From: Mesostigma viride
Lineage: Eukaryota; Streptophyta; Mesostigmatophyceae; Mesostigmatales; Mesostigmataceae
NCBI GenBank assembly: GCA_009746045.1
Contig: RPFO01000938.1
Location: forward strand, 642,262-706,261
Direction: 5' to 3'
DNA: 64,000 bases
The notes beneath the pieces are model-generated. The model ran no database searches. It was not told where the DNA came from and saw only the letters and a program-made list of their open reading frames with translations. Shown here one piece after another: positions 22,374 through 49,212 of the stretch. Each line of letters begins with the position of its first letter. Position 1 is the first letter of the stretch. The translations under genes and the position numbers were made by a program.

Positions 22374-22466
22374 CTTGAAAGCAGACAACCAGCGCAGGCC
22401 AGAAATCGGGAGAATCCGGATCATGTGGTAGCTCGAGCCTGCTGTTATCTTTTCCGCGTTTTTGAG
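22374..22466 (-). repeat. Short retroposon, near full-length copy
   Basis: About 93 bp, minus orientation. It shares the blocks AGACAACCAGCGCAGGCC, AGAAATCGGGAGAATCCGGA, TGGTAGCTCGAGCC and TTATCTTTTCCGCGTTTT with the copies at 46079-46171 and 47255-47338. Confidence 0.75.
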
Positions 22467-23421
22467 TCATTCAGGATGATGAATATGAATAGATGATGAA
22501 TATTGCACCCACATGACGCAGTCTACGAGCTTTTTAAAATTCATTCATTAATTGATTGACTGGATGATAGTCATTAGAAAGTGTGCTTGCATTAAACACT
22601 GATCGTTGACATTATGCATAGATTATTGTGTGTAGAAGACCAAAGAACTTGCGAGGTCTGGACAACCTCAACCGCTTTCTTGTTCACAATTCCTTGACAC
22701 AGCAACTTCTCTGGCCGCTGCGACTGCCGTGATACCAGGCCTGTGCCTCTGTAAGGATGGTCAACTGCACCTGCATCAGGAAAAATCACATCCACACAGA
22801 TGCGGAGCCACACAGATTTTAAAAGCCGATCAAATTCTGTCCGTTGCAAACTTCCGATGATCTGGTCAGTACGAAGCTCAACGGTGATATTTGCACTGAC
22901 AACCTAGCGTACATTATCTCTCTGATAGCACACGTGTTCAGCACAAGATGAAGGAGGTGCTGCGAAAGAGCGCAGCGCGCCACACAAGTTATCGTGTTGT
23001 AGGCATCACGCAAGTTATGGTCGTAGGTACAGTGCACCACACTAACGATGCTTCGAAAGGTCACGCGAAGACCTACAAACAGCTTTGCAGAACAATTTCA
23101 CGCGAAATACAATCAGAGCGACAGCCACGAGCACTGCGATTGCTCACGGCCATCAAAAGCACCACATATTGATTTGATACTACCATAAATTGACAGATCA
23201 GGATAGGGGTATTATTGTAATCACCAGCTCCCATTGCATTTAACATCCATTCATACACGAAGAAAGGAACTGCCCCGCAAAACATCATTGCTGCAGGCAT
23301 TGCTGCCAAGAAAACGAAACGCCGCTTAATGCAGCCACCAAGCCAACCTGCACAGCTTGAAAGATTCTTGGGAACTTGCCTGGTGCCGTGCAGGCGCTTC
23401 ACTGGTGACATTGGTATCAGC
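22467..23421. other. Sequence downstream of the eRF3 stop codon
   Basis: Minus-strand frames at 22592-22849 and 23073-23411 are open. The second has a hydrophobic stretch (FVFLAAMPAAMMF...) but starts only 11 bp from the eRF3 stop. I cannot assign either; this should include the eRF3 3' UTR. Confidence 0.3.
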
Positions 23422-40179
<16,758 letters not shown>

Positions 40180-41038
40180 TCTGATCGTCAACAAAGCGAG
40201 CTAAACAAATACGCTGCAAGGATGTTACTAAGAGGGTGCCTTATGGGTTTGTCCTCTGAATAACCACCCCTCCGTGGAAAGGACACAACATGTTATCCCG
40301 CACTCGTATGCAAGTCCGGTGAGCGGCGATGGCAGCAATCGTCTTCCAGGCGAGGTCCGATGACGACAGACCAAACCAGCGGGAAGGGGAAAATTTTGGC
40401 ATATGCGCGCCGCGCCGTTGGCGCGAGAAACGGAGATGCTACTCGTTCATACTATCAAATATCGTGCTTAAGATACTATCTTGCAAGTTTCTGGCCTCAT
40501 GGCCGGATAGATGATGTTCAGTTATGTAGTGGCAAGTAGGGCGGCGGGTACAACCAGAAGCTCAGGACTTATGCTGGCCATGTGCGGCGTGGGTAACAAA
40601 CAAAAAGTCAACAACAGGGCAGAGATTTTAGAATCTTCGCCGCGAAGCAAATTAGGAGATCCCGCCACAGGAATTCGTCGAGCGACCGATTCTAAGGATA
40701 GTGCTACTAGCCCTGTAGTATCCACTAGCCAACGCGCGGCAAAGATGCCAGCAGCTAGCCAGCCCTTGCCTGTCGTGTAGCAACTAGCAGGATTATCCAT
40801 GAGGCATTAGGGGCGCCATGAACAAGAGGTGGGCAGGAAACTGCAGGAAACGCTGCGTTAAAGACGGGAAACCACTTACCACTACTACACCGTAACAAGC
40901 AATTTATATACACCGAACAGCACACGTCGTAGTTAGCAGCCTTCATAACGTCCCATGTCTGCGTGATATAAGACCGAAGTTGCTGTGCAGTAGCTGACGT
41001 ATGGTAATTAATTTACTGCCCGCCTAAGGAGGGGAAAA
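40180..41038. promoter_or_regulatory. Intergenic region upstream of eRF3 and of the small gene
   Basis: Divergent promoter region if the small gene at 41039 is real. I see no clear TATA or other element. Confidence 0.3.
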
Positions 41039-41797
41039 ATGTCGATTAAAATGTCTGGAACCGCAGGTCGCCCGGTCCCGCCTGCCAAGGGCCGGGCAGC
41101 CGAGGTTACTTACCCCAATATATCTGAAGCGTCCAAACCCGTTGCTAATGTTAGGGCGCTAAAACTGCTTCAGGTATGCAATGCTTGCCACCATTTTGCG
41201 CCAAGCGTATGTTCCGTTTTTCCCTGTTACCGTCATCCTGACGACGCATATGAAAGTCGAGGCGAACTTTCCTGAACATTCCGAACGCATTCATGCCAAT
41301 TGCAATTCTTCCCTCTCAGGACCCCGACCCTTACGCCGCTCTAGACGCGGTCGGCTGCCAGGAAGCTGAGGTTGTGCGAGGAGGACGGGCCCTTCACGTC
41401 CCTGGCACTGCTAAAGCAATCATGATCGGCGACGTACGGGTATGTGACGGCTGTCACAGCAGATGCGGCGATGTGGTGCATAAAAATATATACTTTGTGC
41501 TAAATTGTGCAGTGAAATGTGATGGCTTGTTAAGCAGCGACACGTTTGCAGTTCATGTCGTGCTCAGGCTTGGCGTGAAAGTGTTTGACAGCATTGGCAT
41601 GGGGCACCAGACATCCGGTGTAGCGGGCATGGGCGCTTCCTATATACCCTTTACATAAAACTAAAGCGCAGGCAGAGGGCGAGGGAAGAAAGGACGGAAA
41701 CGGTGGTGCCGCAATCTCAGATGAGGATATCAGCCTCATGGCGATGATGCCAATGGAGGAAGTCATCGTGGCATGCTGTAGCTACTGGATTTTATAA
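41039..41797 (+). CDS. Predicted small protein of 126 residues, three exons, unknown
   Basis: Exons 41039-41173, 41320-41439 and 41672-41797 join with all introns in phase 0. Splice sites are good: CAG|GTATGC; CTCAG|GAC; CGG|GTATGT; GCGCAG|GCA. The product begins MSIKMSGTAGRPVPPAKG, contains DPDPYAALDAVGCQEAEVV, and ends with acidic SDEDISLMAMMPMEEVIV and a TAA stop. The start has an A-rich context (AAAAATG); a second ATG lies four codons on. I do not recognise a family. Three consistent phase-0 junctions argue for a real gene, but length and composition do not prove it, and the last exon could be wrong. Confidence 0.45.
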
Positions 41798-41961
41798 TAA
41801 CAGCCCACGTAGATGCACGTCATTGCTTTGCATGGATCTCCGGTGTAAATTCCATTCACCTGATTACAGATATATGTACAAGTTTTGCGGGCTTCACCCG
41901 CGACTTTGGAGCTTGTACTTTTTGGTGGCCGGTCCCCGGCCGGTGAGCCCCGGCTAGGGAG

Positions 41962-42216
41962 ATGCGTGCCACCATGTACCGCCGCCTAGAGCCGGGTTAC
42001 GCTAGCATCGCCAAGGAGCGCGCACTAGCTTTAGAGGCTCACAGTTTGGCAAAAGGAAATGAAGCAAACAGAAACGAGCAAAAACATTGGGAAGTCGTTG
42101 CTACCGTCCGTGATTTTAAGTGGCTACCTTCAGGTGTACAAGGCTTCGCTGGTATGCATCGGAGACCGATATCTGAAATATCAAATACATTCGAGATTAA
42201 AATACAGAGAGAGTGA
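41962..42216 (+). CDS. Possible exon or short gene, 84-residue frame, unknown
   Basis: Frame starting MRATMYRRLEPGYASIAKER with a charged helical composition, more protein-like than neighbouring frames. A GTGTAC after codon 58 could be a donor and CTAG at about 41955 an acceptor. It may belong to the upstream small gene. No function assigned. Confidence 0.25.
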   Translation: MRATMYRRLEPGYASIAKERALALEAHSLAKGNEANRNEQKHWEVVATVRDFKWLPSGVQGFAGMHRRPISEISNTFEIKIQRE

Positions 42217-43836
42217 CATGTAGTAAGGATACTTGCCAACGTCACGGACTGTGCCTCGCCCGCAAGCGCGCGCAGTGGAGCGCATCCAGATGGACGTGGC
42301 AGAGTTTAGCTCGTAGTTGAGCTGTGCGCCTGCGGTAGCGGCAAGCCAGCAACCCGCTCACAGGCAGTGGCCCAGACGAAAATCCACCCGTGAGCAGCCT
42401 GCGCATTTGTAACTGGTTCGTACGACAAAAGTTTGAGCAACAGCACAAAAGCTTGCGACGCTTACATCGGGAGCTGGCGAACGCAGGACATCGCAGAGTT
42501 TTCCAGTAGGAGCAATCTGCGCGTACGGACCTCCGCCAAATGGCTCACCTGGATGTAACGTGACAGAAACCTAAAAAATGGGCACGCTGGAAGAACAATA
42601 TGGACACCACACACATGGTGCGGCATTTTGGTGATTGGTCGCAATGAAATTACGCACAGCTCATTCGGCAAGTGGACTGTACGTGGCGCCGCTGAGTGGC
42701 TGATGCCGAAAGCCGTACGAACGAGTGTAAGCTTATTTTGTGCCACGGCTGCGTTTTACAATTATACATAGGTTGACATGCGTGTTTTTTGTGACATTTG
42801 GCGAGTGGTTGGCTGGTTGCCCTCTTTTTGTTCCTGTCTTGCGCTTTGTTGTGTCGCCTGCCTCTTTCCCATCGCTCATCGTGTTCCATGAACATATTTA
42901 GTAGTACACGTGTACTCTCTATTCAGTATACGTGGACTATAAATATAGTATAAGTAAGATAATAAGTATGCAAGTGCGTGAACATGCACTGAAGGCATGC
43001 CACGGAGTACCCGATGAGGTACTTTGCTACGCGGATACTTCACCCGCGAAGGCAAGTGGCGCGACCCACTCGCCCAGGTCTGGAGTCGCAGATAGCTACT
43101 CCGCTTCATCTGGACTATCCAAGACGGCTGTATGCTCGGCCATGATGACGGGTGTGGGGGTAGTTGCACGCTAGCCTCCGATAGCCCAGGAGAATACATA
43201 GGCTTCTCCCGGAGCCTGGGGGGGTTTAGGGGCATACCCAGGGTTCACCCGCAACCCCCGCAACGTGTACTATAAATAATAGTATACGTGTCCACCTCGG
43301 CATGGGGCCTGCTTCGGTAGGAAAGGAGGGCCACCAGCCCTGTCCGTTCCAGTTTTGCAGATGTTCAGCAGGCGGGCTTTCTGATGCTTTCTGATGCGTG
43401 CTGACATGTGCTGACATGTACCTCATAGTAGCCATGGCATGCGGCTCATGCCTTCTATCTCCTGTCACCAAGACCACGAGCTGTGTAGTAGTGTTTATTG
43501 ATCAAGGAGCCAAAATTCTCCTGTCACCAAGCAATCGATGCAGTCGCCACGCCGGCTGCCACTCCCCAGTTACCCGCCTTGCAAGGCAACCTCTACCCTC
43601 TGTCACCTAGAACCTGCCACACGCCCCCCGTCACCCGCAACTTGTCATTGATGTTGTGGCCGCCTGTCTTCCTGCCACCTGGCACGTTGGCTGCCATCGT
43701 TGCTGTTGGGCAGAGGGAGAGGGATGACGGCGTTCTTGCTGTCGGGGGGTGGGTAGGAGAGGGGGATGTCTCAGGGGTTGACGCGGCATGCGTTGACGCC
43801 GTGTGCGTTGATGCTGTATGCGTCCACCCGCTATAT
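42217..43836. other. Intergenic, no gene supported
   Basis: Short frames only. A palindrome AGTACACGTGTACT is at about 42903. ATAGTATACGTG-type blocks occur at about 42925 and 43278. Confidence 0.5.
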
Positions 43837-44038
43837 GTTTGTTAAGAATCCTCACGGGTCCACCCGTTCTATGTGTTATTAAAAATCCAGCCGCTCTATG
43901 TGTTATTAACAAACTTCACTTGTCCACCCACTATATGTTTGTTGAAAATCCTCACGGGTCCACCCGTTCTATGTGTTATTAAAAATCCAGCCGCTCTATG
44001 TGTTATTAACAAACTTCACTTGTCCACCTGCTATATGT
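43837..44038. repeat. About 95 bp tandem duplication
   Basis: Two copies with TATATGTTTGTT.AAAATCCT, CACGGGTCCACCCGTTCTAT, GTGTTATTAAAAATCCAGCC and AACAAACTTCACTTGTCCAC. Confidence 0.9.
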
Positions 44039-44256
44039 GCTAAAGAGTCCCCATGCGATGATTTACCACCTCTCTAAATATCCCGCGACTCCACCTTGCC
44101 ACTTGCATCCGTGTGCGTGCATGCCTCCTTATGCTTGCACCTGGCATGTCCATGGGCGCCCTTCTGCTTGTCTGTGTCTGTGTGCATGCCGGCGCGCAGG
44201 TATGGCCACCGGGACGGCCGCAGCTGCCGGGTCCCCTCAAGCCAATTGTGAAGGAG

Positions 44257-44405
44257 ATTGGGGGCATTCTATCGGTGGGTGAAGGTGTTTGGGGGCACTC
44301 TGTCGGTGGGTGAAGGTGTTTGGGGGCATTCTATCGGTGGGTGAAGGTGTTTGGGGGCACTCTGTCGGTGGGTGAAGGTGTTTGGGGGCACTCTATCGGT
44401 GGGTG
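44257..44405. repeat. 31 bp tandem repeat, five copies
   Basis: Unit TTGGGGGCA.TCT.TCGGTG followed by GGTGAAGGTG. Confidence 0.9.
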
Positions 44406-44532
44406 GACAGCGATGTCCACGCGTGCTTGTCTCTGGCGACTGTGGACAACAGGAAGGGAAGGAAGCTGGGGGAGGGGGGGGGAATGGGGGAAACTGGACA
44501 AGGGCGGGAAGGGGGGATGAACTGACAGGCGT

Positions 44533-44535
<3 letters not shown>

Positions 44536-44597
<62 letters not shown>

Positions 44598-44660
44598 GTG
44601 TGTGCGTGCACATGTGTGCGAGCCTTGGTGGCGGTTGGGGGGGGGGGGGGGGGGGGGGCA
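44536..44660. repeat. (GT)n microsatellite and poly(G)
   Basis: About 70 bp of GT repeats from 44537, then a degenerate GT stretch, then about 22 G at 44637-44658. Confidence 0.95.
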
Positions 44661-44929
44661 CAACTCTCAGGGGAAGGAGGAGTAGCTTAGGAGGGGGATC
44701 GTGGGCGGCTGCTCAACCATGTAAGGATGTGCAGGGGAGCATAGATAGACAACGTAAAAGTCTCCAGCATACCGAAGAGGAAACTGGCAGGATAATAGAG
44801 GAAGCAGAGGAGCTCAGCAGCAGCATTGAGCATGGCTGGGCGGGCATTACCTTGCTTCAGCTCGAATCGCATTCCGTTGCTATTCGCTGCTTCAATCGTC
44901 AACTGGGCCCATTGTGGGTGGCCCGTTGT

Positions 44930-45160
44930 TATAAATATTCTGATTTGGCACGCCGCAAAGGTGAAAACCGTTTGCGTCCAATGCCGGTCCGCGGAAAACG
45001 CGATCTGCAAATGAATCCAGGCCGGAATCGAACTGGGGACCTCTCGCACCAACTTCTGCTGACTATAGGACGGACGTCTCCTGATCCTAAGGCATCGCCA
45101 ACTGACACCTACAGTCCAACCGCAAAAGTTCTCCTTTCCGGGGAGTGATGCAAGCCATTC
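44930..45160 (-). other. tRNA-like B-box sequence, possibly tRNA-derived SINE
   Basis: Minus-strand reading contains GAGAGGTCCCCAGTTCGATTCC, whose AGTTCGATTCC part resembles a tRNA T-arm / pol III B box. I could not fold a complete cloverleaf, so a tRNA gene is not claimed; a decayed tRNA-derived SINE is possible. Confidence 0.25.
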
Positions 45161-45743
45161 GGATTTGTACTAGATAAATCATTCGAGAGCTGTGTGTGTA
45201 GTAGTACTTTAAATATAAGCTCATGGATGTATGCCACTCTATGTCCATGTTCTGATTGTCTCGCGGTTTGCCAGATGCAAGTCTATTCGATTACTTTTTG
45301 AGGTAGCAAATGGAGCTATTCCGCATTTCTTTTATCCCATCCATAGTCGGAAATCGCGGGCTCACTGCGCTAACCCTCTCCTGCCTCCCTTGTCTCTGCA
45401 CTGTGCGCCTTGCCTTTCTTTCGATGGGCATTCCTATGCTGTGCAGATTTTTGGAGCCGCCATGGATATCCTCCAACGGCCCATCTCGTTTGACTAATGG
45501 GGGGCAGGCACTGGATAGCCAAGCTGTTCCCTTGTCTCTTGGTGAGCGGGGAACCTGGGCAGGCCCTTGTTTAAAGGGGGCGTCAAATGATAGCATTAGT
45601 TGAAGTAAGCAGCTTGATGTCAGTGTGGCACCCAGTGGGTTCAAGCACCGTTTGTGAGCCAAATCTGCGTGTTCGTCTAATTGGAATAATATTGACATCA
45701 GGCGTGGGAAGCGCTCTCTCCAGAAGTGGTACGGTAACCAGCT

Positions 45744-45784
45744 ATAGAAAAGAAGCGCTGGTTGTCTCCTTGATAGAAAAGAAG
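45744..45784 (+). repeat. Short retroposon: 17 bp insert with perfect 12 bp target duplication
   Basis: ATAGAAAAGAAG (45744-45755), CGCTGGTTGTCTCCTTG (45756-45772), ATAGAAAAGAAG (45773-45784). Confidence 0.85.
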
Positions 45785-46067
45785 TTGCAAGCTAGCCCCT
45801 GGCTAGTATTGTTTTTATAGGGCCCTCAGTCAGGCCCATGAGGCCTGCGCCATAAAACGTGGGCTCTGTATTCAAGATTGAAATTGAGGCCTTTTCCAAA
45901 CATCCGGGCTGCATCATCATCAATCGTGGAATAAGGCGGGCCCGCCTAGCGGCCACTGTGCACCCTTGCGCAGCTGTGAAAGGCCATGCATGCGATGGAC
46001 TTGGGTTTAATTTGGCCACGTTCGATCTTATAAGTGAGACAGCTAATGTACGTAAGTATGAGTGGCC

Positions 46068-46182
46068 ATATCATTCTAGCTCGAAAACGCTGAAAAGATA
46101 AGGGCTGGCTCGAGCTACCATGGGTCCTGATTCTCCCGATTTCTGGCCTGCTCTGGTTGTCTCGATCCTTGATATCATTCTA
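46068..46182 (+). repeat. Short retroposon, long copy (93 bp) with 11 bp target duplication
   Basis: ATATCATTCTA (46068-46078 and 46172-46182) flanks 46079-46171. Blocks: GCTCGAAAACGCTGAAAAGA, GGCTCGAGCTACC, GATTCTCCCGATTTCTGGCC, ending TCTGGTTGTCTCGATCCTTG (an extra CGAT relative to the family). Confidence 0.9.
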
Positions 46183-46355
46183 TTTCAGTCACATGTCAGA
46201 TCGAATATGCCGCACTGGCGCTGGCCAAGCCGCTGGGGGCCGGCCATACCAAGCTAGGGCGGTGTTTACCTGCATGACTGGTTCGGGCAAGATGTCCTGC
46301 AAATGCTATTCTACACTGCCAAATCTCATCAGAAATGCATGCGAGGCATACCCTT

Positions 46356-46845
46356 CTACGAAGACTCTAGTGTCCGGTGTGTGGAAAACCCTACGTTCAA
46401 GGCTTGCCGAGCCATCCTGGCTATCGTGCCGTTCAGCCGGGTGACCAGCTTGTCCGTGAGCATCCAGGCCTCCCGCTCCGCCCCGTATGTGAGCACCGTG
46501 AGGACCAAGACCTTGAAGCTAGAGCACTCGCTTGCGGCCGGTCCTCGCCTATGTAGGTCCTTCGAATGCATGCCAGTATAGGTGTTGATCGAGCGAGCAG
46601 AGCCTGGCGCCGGCCCAGGCCGAGCCAATGCGGGTGTCCACATCGTCAGCCGTGTCAGAGAGCACGCTCCCCAGCAGTTTGAAACCGATCGCGGAACTGC
46701 ACCTCAGGCCCGTCTAGCAGCCGCGGGGGCGCGGCGGGCAACTGGTAGCACCAATCGCCATATCGCTTCGATATCTGTTTCGACGCTAATCTCCAGACCC
46801 ACTGCCATTCTCCAGAGTCACATAGCCGCACAACCATGCATGCCA
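46356..46845 (-). pseudogene. LINE ORF2 fragment, region after the RT domain, frameshifted
   Basis: Minus strand. One frame gives FKLLGSVLSDTADDVDTRIG followed by SAWAGARL; another gives KVLVLTVLTYGAEREAWML, then RLNGTIARMARQAL. These are the usual LINE sequence after the reverse transcriptase (FKYLGS..., DARIG.AW, LLYGAETW). At least one frameshift and a stop separate the parts. A dead fragment. Confidence 0.75.
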
Positions 46846-47240
46846 GAGGTCGATCCTAGTTCGAATCCGTGTTAGCCCGGTAGCTATGTTCTGATTCTGA
46901 TTGAACTTGTGCTTGAACTTTCGATTGCGTCTTTTCGCGTCGATCCCGGCGCTAGGCAGCATTTAGTTTACTATCTGCTGCTTGCCTCGACGATATGGTA
47001 TCCATATCATAACTTCCTGCCATAAGACGCAGGATGGTAAAAGGTTCTCTCTGTTGCGGCCCGCCTGCGCCAATGCTGCACGCCTTTCGAAACCGACACG
47101 TACGTGGCAGTGTGTGTCCGCGGGTCAATCATCGATCAGCCAGCGCAGCTAGTAGAGATCACATGCAGACAAGCCGGGAGGCTGCCCGGGCCGTGTGAGC
47201 CCATTCTTCCTAGCTAGGCACATCTATCTAGGAATCAGGA

Positions 47241-47352
47241 GATATTTAATGTCTCGAACACGCGGACAAGATAACGGCAGGCTCGAGCTACTATGGTCCG
47301 GATTCTCCCGATTTCTGGCCTGCGCTGGTTGTCTCCTTGATATTTAATGTCT
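47241..47352 (+). repeat. Short retroposon, long copy (84 bp) with 14 bp target duplication
   Basis: GATATTTAATGTCT at 47241-47254 and 47339-47352 flanks CGAACACGCGGACAAGATAA, CGGCAGGCTCGAGCTAC, TATGGTCCGGATTCTCCC and so on to GCGCTGGTTGTCTCCTT. Confidence 0.9.
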
Positions 47353-47367
47353 GGTAATGACCTCTTT

Positions 47368-47837
47368 GCATTTGTAGGACACCTTGCTCGCACCAGCCAG
47401 GTCGACACCGCCCTTGGCCTGGCCGGCCCCCAGCGGCTTGGCCAGCCAGGGCGACACATTCTGACCTGGCCTGGCCCCGAGGGCATTCCCAAAAGGGTAG
47501 GGAAACCTGTCACGAACTACATCCAGATGTTGCTGGACGACCTAGTGGTCCCAGCACAGTTTGAGCACCGCATCCACTCTCTCTCCCGTCTTTGGACTGC
47601 CATGCAGGACAAGACGCGGTGGAAGAAGATTGTCAAGGCGCACACGCCCGACCCTGTGGGCAAGCCCCCTCCCCAGAAGCGGAGGCGGCGTTTTGATGAG
47701 TAGTGTAGTTAGGATTTTCTAGATAGCTTAGAGTTAGGATAGTTCGATCACGCGGCTTCCTCCACCCCATCCATCATGGAATATGTGCTACATGATCTCC
47801 CCACGGAGGCATGTTATAATTTAATTGAATTTTAATT
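47368..47837 (+). mobile_element. 5'-truncated LINE with ORF2 C-terminus and 13 bp target duplication
   Basis: TAATGACCTCTTT at 47355-47367 and 47838-47850 flanks the copy. Its frame (to the TAG at 47701) shows the LINE C-terminus: KRVGKPVTNYIQMLLDDL, then LWTAMQDKTRWKKIVKA, then a basic end (KRRRRFDE). The 3' UTR shares TTCCTCCAC, TATGTGCTACATGATCTCCC and an AATTTAATTGAATTTT tail with 18529-18795. It inserted right beside the short retroposon copy at 47241. Confidence 0.88.
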
Positions 47838-47850
47838 TAATGACCTCTTT

Positions 47851-49212
47851 CCATCCACTATTTACTGTATTGAATCTACAGACATATTGACACATGCATG
47901 CACCATTGGGAGAAATGGTGGGTACAAGAGACCTGGTACATTTCTATGTGATACGCCCTTCCAAACTCAAGTGCATGAACGGAAGCCACTAGTACCTACT
48001 CATCTTGAGCCCTGACCTGTCACACAACAACGTCCACAGTGTGACATCATTCAACAGTGTGCCAGCTTGCGTGTGACTGGTGCTTCAAACCTGAAAGGGC
48101 ATGTTACGGGTTGAGCCAATTAGAAGGTTCAATCCTTTGTCATTCCAAGTTGTCCAGAGCCCTATCGTAAGAGCCATCTGGGACCAGGCAGCCATGCTTG
48201 GCACCGGAGCTGACGCAGGTAAAGACCCTCTCGTGGCGTCCAACACAAAGATGCATGCAAACGTTCACTTTCCCGGGCAATTGGATCTAGAGCCGGAAAC
48301 GATGTGGCCCACATAGATGGCCTGCCAGCGCTGCGCTAACCCCCAGGGCTCGCTTATTCATTGACTGCTCCATGCCAGGGGGCAGAAAACGGGGCCAGTT
48401 CACCAGGATACTCGCGGCCACAAACTGAGCAGCCTTCCCCTGTGAGGAAGCCTTGCCAGCTGGCCTCAGCTGGCGGGTGATATGGTACACAACCATGGCC
48501 TAAGCGAGCGGCTGGCATGTATGCCATGCAGACAGATAGTGCAAAATTTTTGCCCGCAAGACAGGGGTCATGTGACCCCTTGAGGATGGCAACGCCAAGA
48601 ATGCCAGGCCAACAAGAATGTCAGGCCAACATGCTTCGGGGGGCCTTGGCTAGTAGCAGCCCGCGGCCAAGTGCAGCATCGCCTGGCCAAGCCTATCGGG
48701 AGGTACCCTGGTGGCATGGAGATGAGGCCACCAGCCGCATAAGTCCGTCCTTGCGTGCCATGCGCAGAGGCACATAAGGCTACACGATGCCAGCCTGTTA
48801 ACGATGCGGAGATGACATCGGCAGCCTATCATCACGGCCAGGCCCTGTCTGGATAGTTAGTTTGAAAGCAACCACCGCAACGCCGCTGTCCACACCCTTG
48901 CTTAGTAGGCTCAAGATTGCGTCAGCCGCCACGGATGATAGACCAGGTGATCAAAGTCACATATACCCTACCAAAGCGAGGCTCGTCCATGGGGCCTAGC
49001 GCAGCCGGTTGGCTTCCTGCGGTGCCTTGGCCACCAGCTGGCGGATCCAGAGATCTTTTATGGTGCCGTGAGGTCCAGCGATGGGTCAAGAGCAGGAGTA
49101 TCCGGACCCACATGGCGGACAGGAACGGGGATTAGACGCGGTGCCTAGTTACCGGTTTGACGGCGAGAAAGCCGCACGTAGTAGACCTGGTGGCTGATGA
49201 CAGATGCTACGC
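47851..49212. other. Intergenic, downstream of the ADCY10-like gene
   Basis: No gene, RNA or obvious repeat that I can support. It should contain the 3' UTR of the minus-strand gene ending at 49213. Confidence 0.5.

Noticed and set aside
23073-23411. 113-residue hydrophobic minus-strand frame after eRF3
   Set aside because: Starts 11 bp past the eRF3 stop with no room for a 3' end or promoter; two hydrophobic stretches alone do not make a gene.
44393-44663. HTHTHT and CVCVCV frames
   Set aside because: Translation of the GT microsatellite.
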